Below, in pieces: positions 52,644-62,809 of a stretch of 64,000 bases of DNA. How positions within the stretch are numbered: position 1 is the first letter of the stretch; every line of letters begins with the position of its first letter. The notes under the pieces are model-generated. The model saw only the letters and a list, made by a program, of their open reading frames with translations, made no database searches and was not told the DNA's origin. This stretch comes from Kushneria sinocarnis (lineage in GTDB: Bacteria; Pseudomonadota; Gammaproteobacteria; Pseudomonadales; Halomonadaceae), in assembly GCF_003633775.1 (NCBI RefSeq), contig NZ_RBIN01000008.1, positions 1-64,000 on the forward strand, in the 5' to 3' direction. The position numbers and the translations under genes are program-made.

Positions 52644-52730
52644 TAGCCGCTCCCTTGCTCGTCCTGAAGTTCATTGCGAACAGCACCGGCCCATCATGAC
52701 ACCACTGTCGCAGCATGAAATACCGACATT

Positions 52731-52759
52731 AAAAAACCGGCCCCTGGGGGCCGGTTTTT
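52731..52759. terminator. Bidirectional intrinsic terminator downstream of tal
   Basis: ACCGGCCC/GGGCCGGT stem flanked by six As on one side and five Ts on the other, so it works on either strand. It ends the minus-strand tal transcript 26 bases past the stop. Confidence 0.9.
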
Positions 52760-52785
52760 CAGCGTCTGAGGTATCACCGCGGTGA

Positions 52786-53754
52786 TTACAGCCGCTTCTC
52801 GATGAGACCTTCGAGTTTTTCCTGGTCTTCGGCAAACTTGCGGATACCCTCGGCCAGCTTGTCGTTGGCCATGGGATCCTGGTTGTGCCCCCAGCGAAAC
52901 TCCGTTTCGGTCATCTTCGCGGGGCGCTGTTCGCCGCCACCATCGGAAGCGTTGTCGGTCAGCTTGCGCTCGACCGTCCCTTCGCTGTTGGCCAGCTCCT
53001 CGAGCAGGTTCGGCGAGATGGTAAGACGGTTGAGACCGGCCAGCGCCTTGATCTGATCGGTATTGCGGAAGCTGGCGCCCATCACCACGGTGTCGTAGCC
53101 GTAGCGGTTGGAGTAATCCGCCACGCTACGCACGAACTTCACACCCGGATCATCGTCCGGTGCATAGTTTTCCACACCGTCGCGCTGCTTGTACCAGTCG
53201 GTGACACGGCCCACGAATGGCGAGATCAGGAATACGCCGGCCTCGAAGCAGGCACGCGCCTGAGCGTCGCTGAACAGAAGTGTCAGGTTGCAGTTGATAC
53301 CTTCCTTCTGCAGCACTTCAGCGGCCCGGATGCCTTCCCAGGTCGACGCCAGCTTGATCAGGATTCGATCACGGCTGACACCGGCCTTCTCGTAGAGATC
53401 GATCAGCTTGCGTGCCTTGTCCATGCTGGCCTGCTGATCGAAGGAGAGCTTTGCGGCCACCTCGGTGGAGACCCGGCCGGGCACCAGTTTGGTGATTTCG
53501 GTACCGACCACGACCGACAGCCGATCAACCGCATGCTCGAGCCGCGTTTCGCGGTCCTGACCTTCGGTCTCCTTCTTGACCTCGGCGAGCGTCTTGTCGA
53601 TCAGCTCCTGATAACCCTCGAGATCGAAGGCCTTGAGCAGCAGCGACGGATTGGTAGTGGAATCATAGGGCTGATACTTCTTGATCGCCTCCAGGTCACC
53701 GGTGTCGGCCACGACCTTGGAGAGTTCCTTCAGGGATTCCAGCTGCGTTGCCAT
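52786..53754 (-). CDS. tal: Transaldolase
   Basis: 322 residues from ATG 53754, with AGGAGG 4 bases upstream. The longer frame to 53868 is rejected. It is a TalB-type enzyme of the non-oxidative pentose phosphate pathway. Signatures are [20 protein letters not shown] at the start, Schiff-base lysine in [20 protein letters not shown], and [20 protein letters not shown]. It lies 131 bases downstream of mtlY, so it may share its transcript. It would process the pentose phosphates made from xylulose. Confidence 0.96.
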   Translation of the reverse strand: MATQLESLKELSKVVADTGDLEAIKKYQPYDSTTNPSLLLKAFDLEGYQELIDKTLAEVKKETEGQDRETRLEHAVDRLSVVVGTEITKLVPGRVSTEVAAKLSFDQQASMDKARKLIDLYEKAGVSRDRILIKLASTWEGIRAAEVLQKEGINCNLTLLFSDAQARACFEAGVFLISPFVGRVTDWYKQRDGVENYAPDDDPGVKFVRSVADYSNRYGYDTVVMGASFRNTDQIKALAGLNRLTISPNLLEELANSEGTVERKLTDNASDGGGEQRPAKMTETEFRWGHNQDPMANDKLAEGIRKFAEDQEKLEGLIEKRL

Positions 53755-53885
53755 ATCGCCTCCTGATTCGATGTCAGCGGCCGGGTACCCGAAGTACCCG
53801 CACCGCGGAAACTGTTCGTCCGGCACCGACCATCGCGGGGCCGGCGGCGGCCGTGCCCCCGGATGCACCGGATATTGTAGCAGAA

Positions 53886-55388
<1,503 letters not shown>

Positions 55389-55415
55389 GAAACTCTCCCG
55401 TTATCGTGATCGTCG

Positions 55416-56891
55416 TCAGTCGGCCTGACGCAGCGCCTCGACGGTGGCCTGCGCGCCCTCGCGATGCAGATGCGACAGCGCTTCGCTGTAGGCCTCGACA
55501 AAGCGCGGCTCATCGACCAGATCACCGAACAGCTCGCGATTCTCGATGAAGGCCGTTGGATTGTCGCGATTGTGCTGCGCGATGGCGTGCAGCTCGTCCT
55601 TCAGTCGATCGACGATCTCGATCGGTTCGCCCTGTTCATCCACCCCCTCGGCATAGCGTGCCCAGCTGGCGACCACCGCCGCCGAGCGCCTGATCTCGCC
55701 ATCACGCTCGAGCTGCTCGCGAATCACCGGCAGCAGCCATTTGGGAATCCGGTCCGAGCTCTCCGCACAGAGCCGCGCCAGGGTATCGCGGATCTCGGGG
55801 TTAGCGAATCGCTCGATCAGGGTGTACTTGTACTCATCCAGGTCTACCCCGGGCACCGGTGACAGGGTCGGTGTCGCCTCCTCGTTCATGTAGTCGAGCA
55901 GGAAATTGGCAAACAGCTCGTCCTGACAGACCTCGTGGGCATAGCGATAGCCGGCGAGATAGCCGAAATAGGTCAGGGCCTGGTGGCTGGCATTGAGCAG
56001 ACGCAGCTTCATCAGCTCATAGGGCATGACATCGTCGACCACCTGCACGCCGACCTCCTCGTAGGGCGGGCGGCCCTGGTTGAAGTGGTCCTCCAGCACC
56101 CACTGGGTAAAGGGCTCGCAGACCACCGGCCAGCCATCGTCGATGCCGAAGCGCTCGGCCACCTCGCGGCGGTCGTCATCGGTGGTCACCGGCGTGATGC
56201 GATCCACCATCGAGTTGGGAAAGTGGATCGTCTCGTTCATCCAGCGGCCGACCTCGGGCGCCTTGCGCTCGGCATAGGCGGAAAACATCTTGCGCGCCAC
56301 GTCACCGTTGCCCTGGATATTGTCGCAGGACATGATCGTGAACGGCGCCATGCCCCGTTCGAGCCGGCGCCTGAGCGCCTCGGTAACCAGCCCGAAGGTG
56401 GTCTTCGGGGTTGCCCCCACCTCGAGGTCATGCTGCACATCGGGGTGTTCGAAATTGAACTCGCCGGTCACGTGGTGGAAGTTGTAGCCCCCTTCGGTAA
56501 TCGTCAGCGAGACGATCTTCGTACTCCCGGCCGCCATCTGCTCGATCACTGCCTCGGGATCTTCGGGGGCATACAGATAGTCCAGAATCGAACCGATCAC
56601 CCGCGGCTCGTACTGGCCGTCGGCGTGCTTGAGCACCAGGGTGTAGAGCCCGTTCTGGGCATCCATGATCTCCTTCATGCGCTTGTCCGCGGGCAGCACC
56701 CCGACCCCGCAGATGCCCCATTCCAGTGCCTTGCCCTCGTTCATCAGGGCATCGAGGTACATCGCCTGATGGGCACGATGAAATCCACCCACGCCGAAGT
56801 GAACAATACCGATTTCGGCATCACCGCGGTTGTACTGCGGGGTCGCGACGCCTTCGAGCTCCGCCAGCGTGGCTGCGTTGAGCGACTTCAT
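55416..56891 (-). CDS. mtlD: Mannitol 2-dehydrogenase (polyol dehydrogenase, long chain)
   Basis: 491 residues. It is a long-chain secondary-alcohol dehydrogenase that oxidises D-mannitol to fructose, and often D-arabitol or sorbitol, with NAD+. It has the N-terminal dinucleotide strand IGIVHFGVGGFHRAHQAMYL, SCDNIQGNGDVARKMFSAYA and FPNSMVDRITPVT. The catalytic block is MPYELMKLRLLNASHQALTY, with the lysine of KxxxxNxxH. The length is normal. It lies 77 bases downstream of mtlK in the mtlEFGKDY operon. Confidence 0.95.
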   Translation of the reverse strand: MKSLNAATLAELEGVATPQYNRGDAEIGIVHFGVGGFHRAHQAMYLDALMNEGKALEWGICGVGVLPADKRMKEIMDAQNGLYTLVLKHADGQYEPRVIGSILDYLYAPEDPEAVIEQMAAGSTKIVSLTITEGGYNFHHVTGEFNFEHPDVQHDLEVGATPKTTFGLVTEALRRRLERGMAPFTIMSCDNIQGNGDVARKMFSAYAERKAPEVGRWMNETIHFPNSMVDRITPVTTDDDRREVAERFGIDDGWPVVCEPFTQWVLEDHFNQGRPPYEEVGVQVVDDVMPYELMKLRLLNASHQALTYFGYLAGYRYAHEVCQDELFANFLLDYMNEEATPTLSPVPGVDLDEYKYTLIERFANPEIRDTLARLCAESSDRIPKWLLPVIREQLERDGEIRRSAAVVASWARYAEGVDEQGEPIEIVDRLKDELHAIAQHNRDNPTAFIENRELFGDLVDEPRFVEAYSEALSHLHREGAQATVEALRQAD

Positions 56892-56968
56892 GTGTCCTGC
56901 TCCCGAAAGATTGAATGGATCGTACCTTGCAGCACCGCACGGGACAGCACTTCGGGCTGCCCCGGGGG

Positions 56969-58126
56969 TCAGGCGGTTGCTGCCGACTCGACCGGCTGCC
57001 GTGCCAGCGCCTGCTCGGATACCACATCGAACAGATGCAGCCTGGCAGACTCACAGGTCAGCGTAATCGTATCGCCCGAACGGGCCCGGGTATCCCCTTC
57101 CAGCTGGGCAGTAATGCGATGCCCGTCGATCTCGAGCTGTACCATGGTGACCGATCCCAGCGGCTCGACCACATCGACGGTGCCGGAAAGACCGTTTTCG
57201 AGTGCGCCAGCATCGCCTTCGTGATGCTGCAGGTGCTCGGGGCGGATACCGACCCAGACCTCCTGACCGCGATGGGAGTCGAGCAGGTCACCGGTAAAGG
57301 CATCACCGGCGCGGAAACGGGCCGTCTCCCCCTTGAGCGAACGGGTATCGTCGCCGACCCGCATCTTCATGAAGTTCATCGACGGCGTGCCGATGAACCC
57401 CGCCACGAACATGTTGGCCGGCCGGGCATAGAGGGCATTGGGCGTGTCGATCTGCTGGATACGCCCGTCGCGCATGACCACGATGCGCTGCCCCATGGTC
57501 ATCGCCTCGGTCTGATCGTGGGTGACGTAGAAGGTGGTCACCCCCAGCTTGCGGTGCAGCTTGACGATCTCGGCGCGCATGTCGACGCGCAGCTTGGCAT
57601 CCAGGTTGGAGAGCGGCTCATCCATCAGAAAGACCTGCGGCTGACGCACGATTGCCCGCCCCAGCGCCACCCGCTGGCGCTGCCCGCCGGAGAGCGCGCG
57701 CGGCTTGCGGTCCAGCAGATGGGTGATGTCGAGAATCGAAGCGGCCTCATTGACCCGCTGGTCGATTTCACTCTTCGGCGCCTTCTTCAGCCGCAGCGAG
57801 AAGGCCATGTTCTCGAATACCGACATGTGCGGATAGAGCGCGTAGCTCTGAAAGACCATCGCGATGTCCCGATCGCGGGCCGCGACATCGCTAACATCAC
57901 GCCCGCCGATGCGGATTTCGCCTTCGGTATTGTCTTCCAGCCCGGCGATCATGCGCATGGTGGTGGACTTGCCGCAGCCGGAGGGGCCGACCAGCACCAC
58001 GAACTCGCCATCCTCGGTCACGAGGTTGAAATCATCCACTGCCGGGGCTTCCTCGCTCCGGGCCGCCTTGCCCGTCAGACCGCCACCGTAGCGCTTGACC
58101 ACGTTTTTCAGTTCCACGACTGCCAT
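56969..58126 (-). CDS. mtlK: Polyol ABC transporter ATP-binding protein (MalK/UgpC type)
   Basis: 385 residues from ATG 58126, with AGGAGAG upstream. It is the ATPase of a CUT1 sugar importer, energising MtlF/MtlG. Walker [22 protein letters not shown]-loop IAMVFQSYALYPHMSVFENM, signature RALSGGQRQRVALGRAIVRQ and Walker B VFLMDEPLSNLDAKLRVDMR are present. The C-terminal TOBE/regulatory domain runs from about 245 to 370. CUT1 ATPases can be shared among transporters. The operon position ties this one to mannitol or arabitol. Confidence 0.94.
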   Translation of the reverse strand: MAVVELKNVVKRYGGGLTGKAARSEEAPAVDDFNLVTEDGEFVVLVGPSGCGKSTTMRMIAGLEDNTEGEIRIGGRDVSDVAARDRDIAMVFQSYALYPHMSVFENMAFSLRLKKAPKSEIDQRVNEAASILDITHLLDRKPRALSGGQRQRVALGRAIVRQPQVFLMDEPLSNLDAKLRVDMRAEIVKLHRKLGVTTFYVTHDQTEAMTMGQRIVVMRDGRIQQIDTPNALYARPANMFVAGFIGTPSMNFMKMRVGDDTRSLKGETARFRAGDAFTGDLLDSHRGQEVWVGIRPEHLQHHEGDAGALENGLSGTVDVVEPLGSVTMVQLEIDGHRITAQLEGDTRARSGDTITLTCESARLHLFDVVSEQALARQPVESAATA

Positions 58127-58184
58127 GAGAGAGCTCTCCTGTCCTGCCGCCCCTTCGCGCACTGCCCGCAGGGACGACGAGTGG

Positions 58185-59006
58185 CTATTTGACGGCGCCG
58201 AAGGTCAGGCCCCGTACCATCTGACGCTGGGCAAACCAGCCCAGCACGACGATCGGTGTCACGGTCAGTACCGAAGCGGCCGACATCTTGGCCCAGAACA
58301 GGCCCTCGGCACTCTTGAACGAGGCGATGAACACCGCCAGCGTCGCCGCGTTGTGGTCGGTCATGGTCAGACTCCAGAACGACTCGTTCCATGCCAGGAT
58401 CAGCGCCAGCAGCCCGGTGGAGGCCAGCCCCGGCAGTGCCAGCGGCAGGATGACCCGGAACATGGTCTGCATGGTGCTGGCGCCATCGATGTCGGCGGCC
58501 TCGACGATGTCCTTCGGCACGTCGCGAAAGTAGGAGTACACCATCCACACCATGATCGGCAGGTTCATGGCGGTGAACAGCATGATCAGGCCCCAGTCGT
58601 TGTCGATCAGTCCCAGACTCTTGTAGATCAGGAAGATTGGAATCAGCACCCCCACGGCCGGGATGAACTTGGTCGAGACCATCCAGACCAGGGTAAAATC
58701 GGTGCGCTTCGAGGGGTAGAACGCCATCGCAAAGGCGGCCGGCACGGCCAGCGCCAGTCCCAGCAGGGTCGAGACCATGGCGGTGAAGAACGAGTTGAAG
58801 GCGTAGTGCCAGTAGCCGGCTCCCTGCGCCAGCGCCGTGCGAAAGCTCTCCAGGGTCGGCGAGAAGAGGAACTCGGGCGTCGTGCTGAAGGCCGTCTGCT
58901 CGGTCTTGAAGGCCGTCAGCACCATCCACAGGATGGGAAAGAACATGATCAGCGCGACCAGCCAGCCGACCACCGCCAGTCCGATATTGGAGCGTTGCGC
59001 GTTCAT
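58185..59006 (-). CDS. mtlG: Polyol ABC transporter permease (MalG type)
   Basis: 273 residues from ATG 59006, with GGGAG upstream. Its ATGA overlaps the mtlF stop. The frame to 59300 is only the antisense-like extension over mtlF. There are six helices, with the first at 8-28 (IGLAVVGWLVALIMFFPIL). The CUT1 EAA motif is VEAADIDGASTMQTMFRVIL. The C-terminus GLTFGAVK matches MalG/MtlG/SmoG, where it contacts the ATPase. It forms the membrane channel with MtlF. Confidence 0.93.
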   Translation of the reverse strand: MNAQRSNIGLAVVGWLVALIMFFPILWMVLTAFKTEQTAFSTTPEFLFSPTLESFRTALAQGAGYWHYAFNSFFTAMVSTLLGLALAVPAAFAMAFYPSKRTDFTLVWMVSTKFIPAVGVLIPIFLIYKSLGLIDNDWGLIMLFTAMNLPIMVWMVYSYFRDVPKDIVEAADIDGASTMQTMFRVILPLALPGLASTGLLALILAWNESFWSLTMTDHNAATLAVFIASFKSAEGLFWAKMSAASVLTVTPIVVLGWFAQRQMVRGLTFGAVK

Positions 59007-59944
59007 CGTGCACTCCCTGCGTTGAGATTGCCGGCCACGAAGCGGATCAGGAAGATGGCGAAGATGTTGGCCAGGATCACCGCCCCGATGGCGGCTGCCG
59101 ACGACAGGCCGATGTCGTACTGGAAGAAGGCATTGAGATAGATGTAGTACGGCAGGTTGGTAGTCGCCGTGCCCGGCCCGCCGCTGGTGGTGGCGTAGAT
59201 CTCGGCAAACGAGGTCAGGAAGAAGATGCTCTCCAGCATCACCACCACATAGAGCACCTGCCCCAGGTGGGGAATCACGATATGGCGGAACTCCTGCCAC
59301 CGGTTGGCGCCGTCAAGGCGGACCGCCTCGATCTGATCCTCCGGCAGGGACTGCAGCCCGGTCAGCAGGATCAGCAGCGCAAAAGGCGTCCACTCCCAGG
59401 AGATCATGATGATGATCGACAGCATGGGGTGGTGCGCCAGCCAGTCGATCGGCTCCAGCCCCAGCGAGCGCATGGCCCAGGAGATCAGCCCGTAGACCGG
59501 ATGAAAGAGCATGTTCTTCCAGATCAGTCCGGTCACCACCGGCATCACGAAAAACGGCGAAATCGCCAGAGTGCGCGCCACGCCGCGGCCGATGAAGGTC
59601 GCATTGAACAACAGCGCCAGCAGCAGCCCCAGCCCCACCGTGACGGCCAGGCAGGCCACCACCAGTACCAGGGTATTGCCCAGCGCATCCCAGAAGGTGG
59701 CATCGGTCAACAGGATGGCGTAATTGCCGATGCCGGCGAAGCCTCGCATCATCGGCATCATCAGATTGTAGTTCTGGAATGAGTAGTAGATGGTCATGCC
59801 CAGTGGCACGATCATCCACACCAGCAGGAAGATCACTGCCGGCGCCATCAACCGCTTGACCGGTGCCCGGCGCCGGCGACTCGCGCCCTGTCCTGACGCG
59901 CTCCCAGCCGTTCCGGTGCCCTTTGCCGTCACTTCGCTCGTCAT
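59003..59944 (-). CDS. mtlF: Polyol ABC transporter permease (MalF type)
   Basis: 313 residues. A basic, disordered N-terminal ~32 residues (SRRRRAPVKRL) precede six helices, the first VIFLLVWMIVPLGMTIYYSF. The EAA loop is IEAVRLDGANRWQEFRHIVI. TSGGPGTATTNLPYYIYLNA is typical of CUT1 permeases for polyols (SmoF/MtlF). It starts 99 bases after mtlE and overlaps mtlG by 4 bases, so the two permeases are translationally coupled. Confidence 0.93.
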   Translation of the reverse strand: MTSEVTAKGTGTAGSASGQGASRRRRAPVKRLMAPAVIFLLVWMIVPLGMTIYYSFQNYNLMMPMMRGFAGIGNYAILLTDATFWDALGNTLVLVVACLAVTVGLGLLLALLFNATFIGRGVARTLAISPFFVMPVVTGLIWKNMLFHPVYGLISWAMRSLGLEPIDWLAHHPMLSIIIMISWEWTPFALLILLTGLQSLPEDQIEAVRLDGANRWQEFRHIVIPHLGQVLYVVVMLESIFFLTSFAEIYATTSGGPGTATTNLPYYIYLNAFFQYDIGLSSAAAIGAVILANIFAIFLIRFVAGNLNAGSAR

Positions 59945-60043
59945 GACGAGGCCTCTTTTGCACGAAGCCGGATGGGCATGGGCCGCATCCGGTCATCACT
60001 CACCGGCGCGCGGGCTCCCCCGCGCGCCACGCACGCTTGCTGC

Positions 60044-61360
60044 TTACTTGTCGTAGCCGGACTGCTTCATCAGCCGCGCAGTAAACTGCTGCGCCTGGTT
60101 CAGGCCCTGATCGACACTGGTCTGCCCGGCCAGCACACCCGCCATGATCTGGCCTACCCGGGTCCCGATGGCCTGGAACTGCGGAATGCTGATGAACTGG
60201 ATGCCGGTATAGGGCACCGGGTCCGCCGTGGGATTCTCGGGATCGGCACTGCTGATGGCCGTCCGCACCAGTGACGAGAAAGGCGCGGCCTGCTGGTAGC
60301 CCTCACTGTCATAGGTGGACTGACGCGTTCCCGGCGGCACTGCCAGCCAATCCTTCTTCTCGGCAACGCTCTGGATATACTGCTTCGAGGTTGCCCAGTC
60401 GACGAAGGCCTGTGCTGCATCGCTGTGCGGCGCTGACTTCGGCACGGCCAGTGCCCACGAATAGAGCCAGTTGGCGCCATTTTTGGTGGTCTGATAGGGC
60501 GCCTGGGCAAAGCCCACGCTGTCAGCCACCTTCGAGTTGTCAGGGTCGGAGACATAACCGGCAGCCACCGTGGAATCCACCCACATGCCACACTGCCCAT
60601 TGGCGAATAGCGTCTCGGATTCGGTGAACCCGTTGGAGGTCACCCCGGGCGGGCCATACTTGTTCATCAGCATCTTGTAATCGCTGGCCGCCTTGTGCCA
60701 TGCCTCGGAGGTCAGCTGCGGCTTCCATTCCATATCGAACCAGCGTCCGCCATAGCTGTTCACCATGGTGTCGAAGAAGGCCATGTTCTGACCCCAGCCC
60801 GGCAGACCGCGCAGACAGATGCCATAAACACCGTTGGAGGGATCATGGAGCTTCTGGGCAAACGCCTTCATCTGGTCCCAGGTCGGCCGGTCAGGCATTT
60901 CGATGCCGGCCTTTTTGAACAGATCCTTGCGGTAGTAGGTCATAGAGGATTCGGCATAGAACGGCAGCGCATAGAGCGTGCCGTCATACGAGAGCCCCTG
61001 CCGCACCGTCGGCAGCAGATCATCGACCTGGTAATCGTCAGGCAGGTTGTCCATCGGCTTGAGCCAGCCGTTCTTCGCCCAGATCGGTGTCTCGTAGTTG
61101 CTGACCGTAATCACGTCATACTGACCGCCACCGCTGGCAATATCGGTGGTAATCTTTTGCCGTAGCTCGTTCTCCGGCAGGGTGACGTAGTTGACCTTGA
61201 CATCCGGATGAGCCTTCGTGAACTCATCCGTCATCTTCTGCATGGTCACCATGTCGGGATTGTTGACGGTGGCCACGGTAATGGTGGTGGCCGCGCCGGC
61301 ACTGGTGGCCAGCCCCAGCCCCGCTACCCCGGCACCGATGATGACAGCTCCCCATCTCAT
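60044..61360 (-). CDS. mtlE: Polyol ABC transporter substrate-binding protein
   Basis: 438 residues from ATG 61360, with AGGAG 9 bases upstream. Upstream in-frame ATGs at 61411 and 61498 would spoil the signal peptide. The signal peptide RWGAVIIGAGVAGLGLATSA is cleaved after AGAA, giving a mature start TTITVATVNN. The rest is a CUT1 binding protein of the MalE/SmoE type: NPDMVTMQKMTDEFTKAHPD, VITVSNYETPIWAKNGWLKP and LPFYAESSMTYYRKDLFKKA are characteristic of mannitol/sorbitol-binding members. It is the first gene of mtlEFGKDY and captures the polyol in the periplasm. Confidence 0.93.
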   Translation of the reverse strand: MRWGAVIIGAGVAGLGLATSAGAATTITVATVNNPDMVTMQKMTDEFTKAHPDVKVNYVTLPENELRQKITTDIASGGGQYDVITVSNYETPIWAKNGWLKPMDNLPDDYQVDDLLPTVRQGLSYDGTLYALPFYAESSMTYYRKDLFKKAGIEMPDRPTWDQMKAFAQKLHDPSNGVYGICLRGLPGWGQNMAFFDTMVNSYGGRWFDMEWKPQLTSEAWHKAASDYKMLMNKYGPPGVTSNGFTESETLFANGQCGMWVDSTVAAGYVSDPDNSKVADSVGFAQAPYQTTKNGANWLYSWALAVPKSAPHSDAAQAFVDWATSKQYIQSVAEKKDWLAVPPGTRQSTYDSEGYQQAAPFSSLVRTAISSADPENPTADPVPYTGIQFISIPQFQAIGTRVGQIMAGVLAGQTSVDQGLNQAQQFTARLMKQSGYDK

Positions 61361-61482
61361 GATCCGTTTCTCCTGATTGAGCCGGCGCGCAAGCGCCCTT
61401 TTCCTGTTCATCGAACGCCGCGCTCCAGCGCGCGCCAATGGGTCCCTGTTGAATGTTGCGCTGCGTGGGGACGGGATTCTTT

Positions 61483-61751
61483 TATCATTTCGTATCATTT
61501 CCGTTCATGGCACGGCGCCGCAACGGACTCCTACACGCAAGGCCCCTTCAAACCGTCGCAGACTCAGCGAGTTACACCATATTGAAAGTGATACTACATG
61601 CCTTTGAACTTAAGTCCAGGCGACCAAAGAGATGCCCGGCAGCCCTGCCCGGGTCTCGCTGCATCCACTAAACTGATACGGCAATGATACACCAATGACA
61701 CATTTGCTCAGCACGGTATCATTTCGCTCTTCCGGGCGACGGCGTATCGTT
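61483..61751. promoter_or_regulatory. Cluster of GTATCATTT repeats between mtlE and its regulator
   Basis: The 423-base divergent gap (61361-61783) carries seven copies or near-copies of one element: TTATCATTT 61482-61490, GTATCATTT 61492-61500, GTGATAC 61588-61594, CTGATAC 61673-61679, AATGATAC 61683-61690, GTATCATTT 61716-61724 and GTATCGTT 61744-61751. The first two are a direct repeat at a 10-base period. AATGATAC and GTATCATTT face each other 25 bases apart. They are good candidates for the binding sites of the polyol regulator, controlling both directions. Confidence 0.6.
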
Positions 61752-61783
61752 CCGGTTTTGTACGAGAGGCAGCCTCGAGCATC

Positions 61784-62809
61784 ATGTCCACACGATCCCG
61801 CGCCCGGCTTGAAGATGTCGCCAGCGCCGCCGGAGTCAGTCGCATCACGGTATCGCGTGCCTTTTCGGCGCCCGAACGAGTGCATCCCGACACCCTCGAA
61901 CACGTGCTGAGACTCGCGGATCAGCTGGGCTATCGACCCTCGCGTCACCACAAGAAGCATGGCGGCGCATCACAGCGAGTGACGCTGGGCGTGGTCAACC
62001 CCAATATGAGCAACCCCTTCTTCAGCGGTCTTACCCGTGCCATCACCATGATCGGCCAGCAGCACGGCTTCGAGGTGGTCATGTTCGACTCCTACGAGTC
62101 GGAGGCTCAGGAGATGACCGCCATCGAGCGCATGATTCAGATGGGGGTATCAGCGGTCATCGTCTCGGTCATTTCCTCCAACTCCAACTACCAGCCGAAG
62201 TGGCGTCAGGCGCTTGCAGAAGCGAACATCCCACTGATTCTGGTAGACCGGGAGATCGACACCGCGCCCTATGCCGGGGTCTACATCGATAATCTCGACT
62301 GCGGTTACAAGGCGGGGGCATGGATGGCCCGGCAGCAGCCGGAGAGTGTGCTGGCCATTTCCGGCCTGCCCGGCTCCCGGGTCTCGATCGGCCGGACCTC
62401 GGGCATTCGCGAAGCACTGGGAGAGATCCCGCTGGATGTGCGTTACGCCGACTTCAACATGGAGCTGGCCTATCACCGGATGCGCGCACGGCTCGGAGAG
62501 GGCCCGCCGCCGAGCGGCGTGATCGGCCTCAACAACCAGATCACGCTGGGCATCATCCGGGCCTGTGTCGAAGCCGGTCTGCGACCGCTGCAGGACATCC
62601 TGCTGTTCAGCATCGACGAGGTTCAGCACGCCGATATCTTCGGCCTGCCGATCCCCTGCCTGCGTCATGACATCGACGAAATCGCCTATCGCACCGTGGC
62701 GCTCGCCCGCCAGGCGCTGGAGATGCCCCAGGCGGGCGGCTCACGGGTGGTGGTGCGCAGCACCCTGAAGGTGCCCGAAACGCACGCCCCGGCTAGGGGT
62801 GCGGAGTGA
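61784..62809 (+). CDS. LacI-family transcriptional regulator of polyol genes
   Basis: 341 residues. The N-terminal LacI HTH and hinge are RLEDVASAAGVSRITVSRAF and YRPSRHHKKHG. The effector domain has VTLGVVNPNMSNPFFSGLTR, PLILVDREIDTAPYAGVYID, AISGLPGSRVSIGRTSGIRE and ILLFSIDEVQHADI, the periplasmic-binding-protein-like fold that senses a sugar or sugar phosphate. It is divergent from mtlE, with a repeat-rich gap between, so it most likely represses the mtl operon. In Pseudomonas the mtl regulator is an AraC-type MtlR, so a LacI protein here is a different solution. Its 3' end overlaps the convergent channel gene by 17 bases. Confidence 0.9.
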   Translation: MSTRSRARLEDVASAAGVSRITVSRAFSAPERVHPDTLEHVLRLADQLGYRPSRHHKKHGGASQRVTLGVVNPNMSNPFFSGLTRAITMIGQQHGFEVVMFDSYESEAQEMTAIERMIQMGVSAVIVSVISSNSNYQPKWRQALAEANIPLILVDREIDTAPYAGVYIDNLDCGYKAGAWMARQQPESVLAISGLPGSRVSIGRTSGIREALGEIPLDVRYADFNMELAYHRMRARLGEGPPPSGVIGLNNQITLGIIRACVEAGLRPLQDILLFSIDEVQHADIFGLPIPCLRHDIDEIAYRTVALARQALEMPQAGGSRVVVRSTLKVPETHAPARGAE

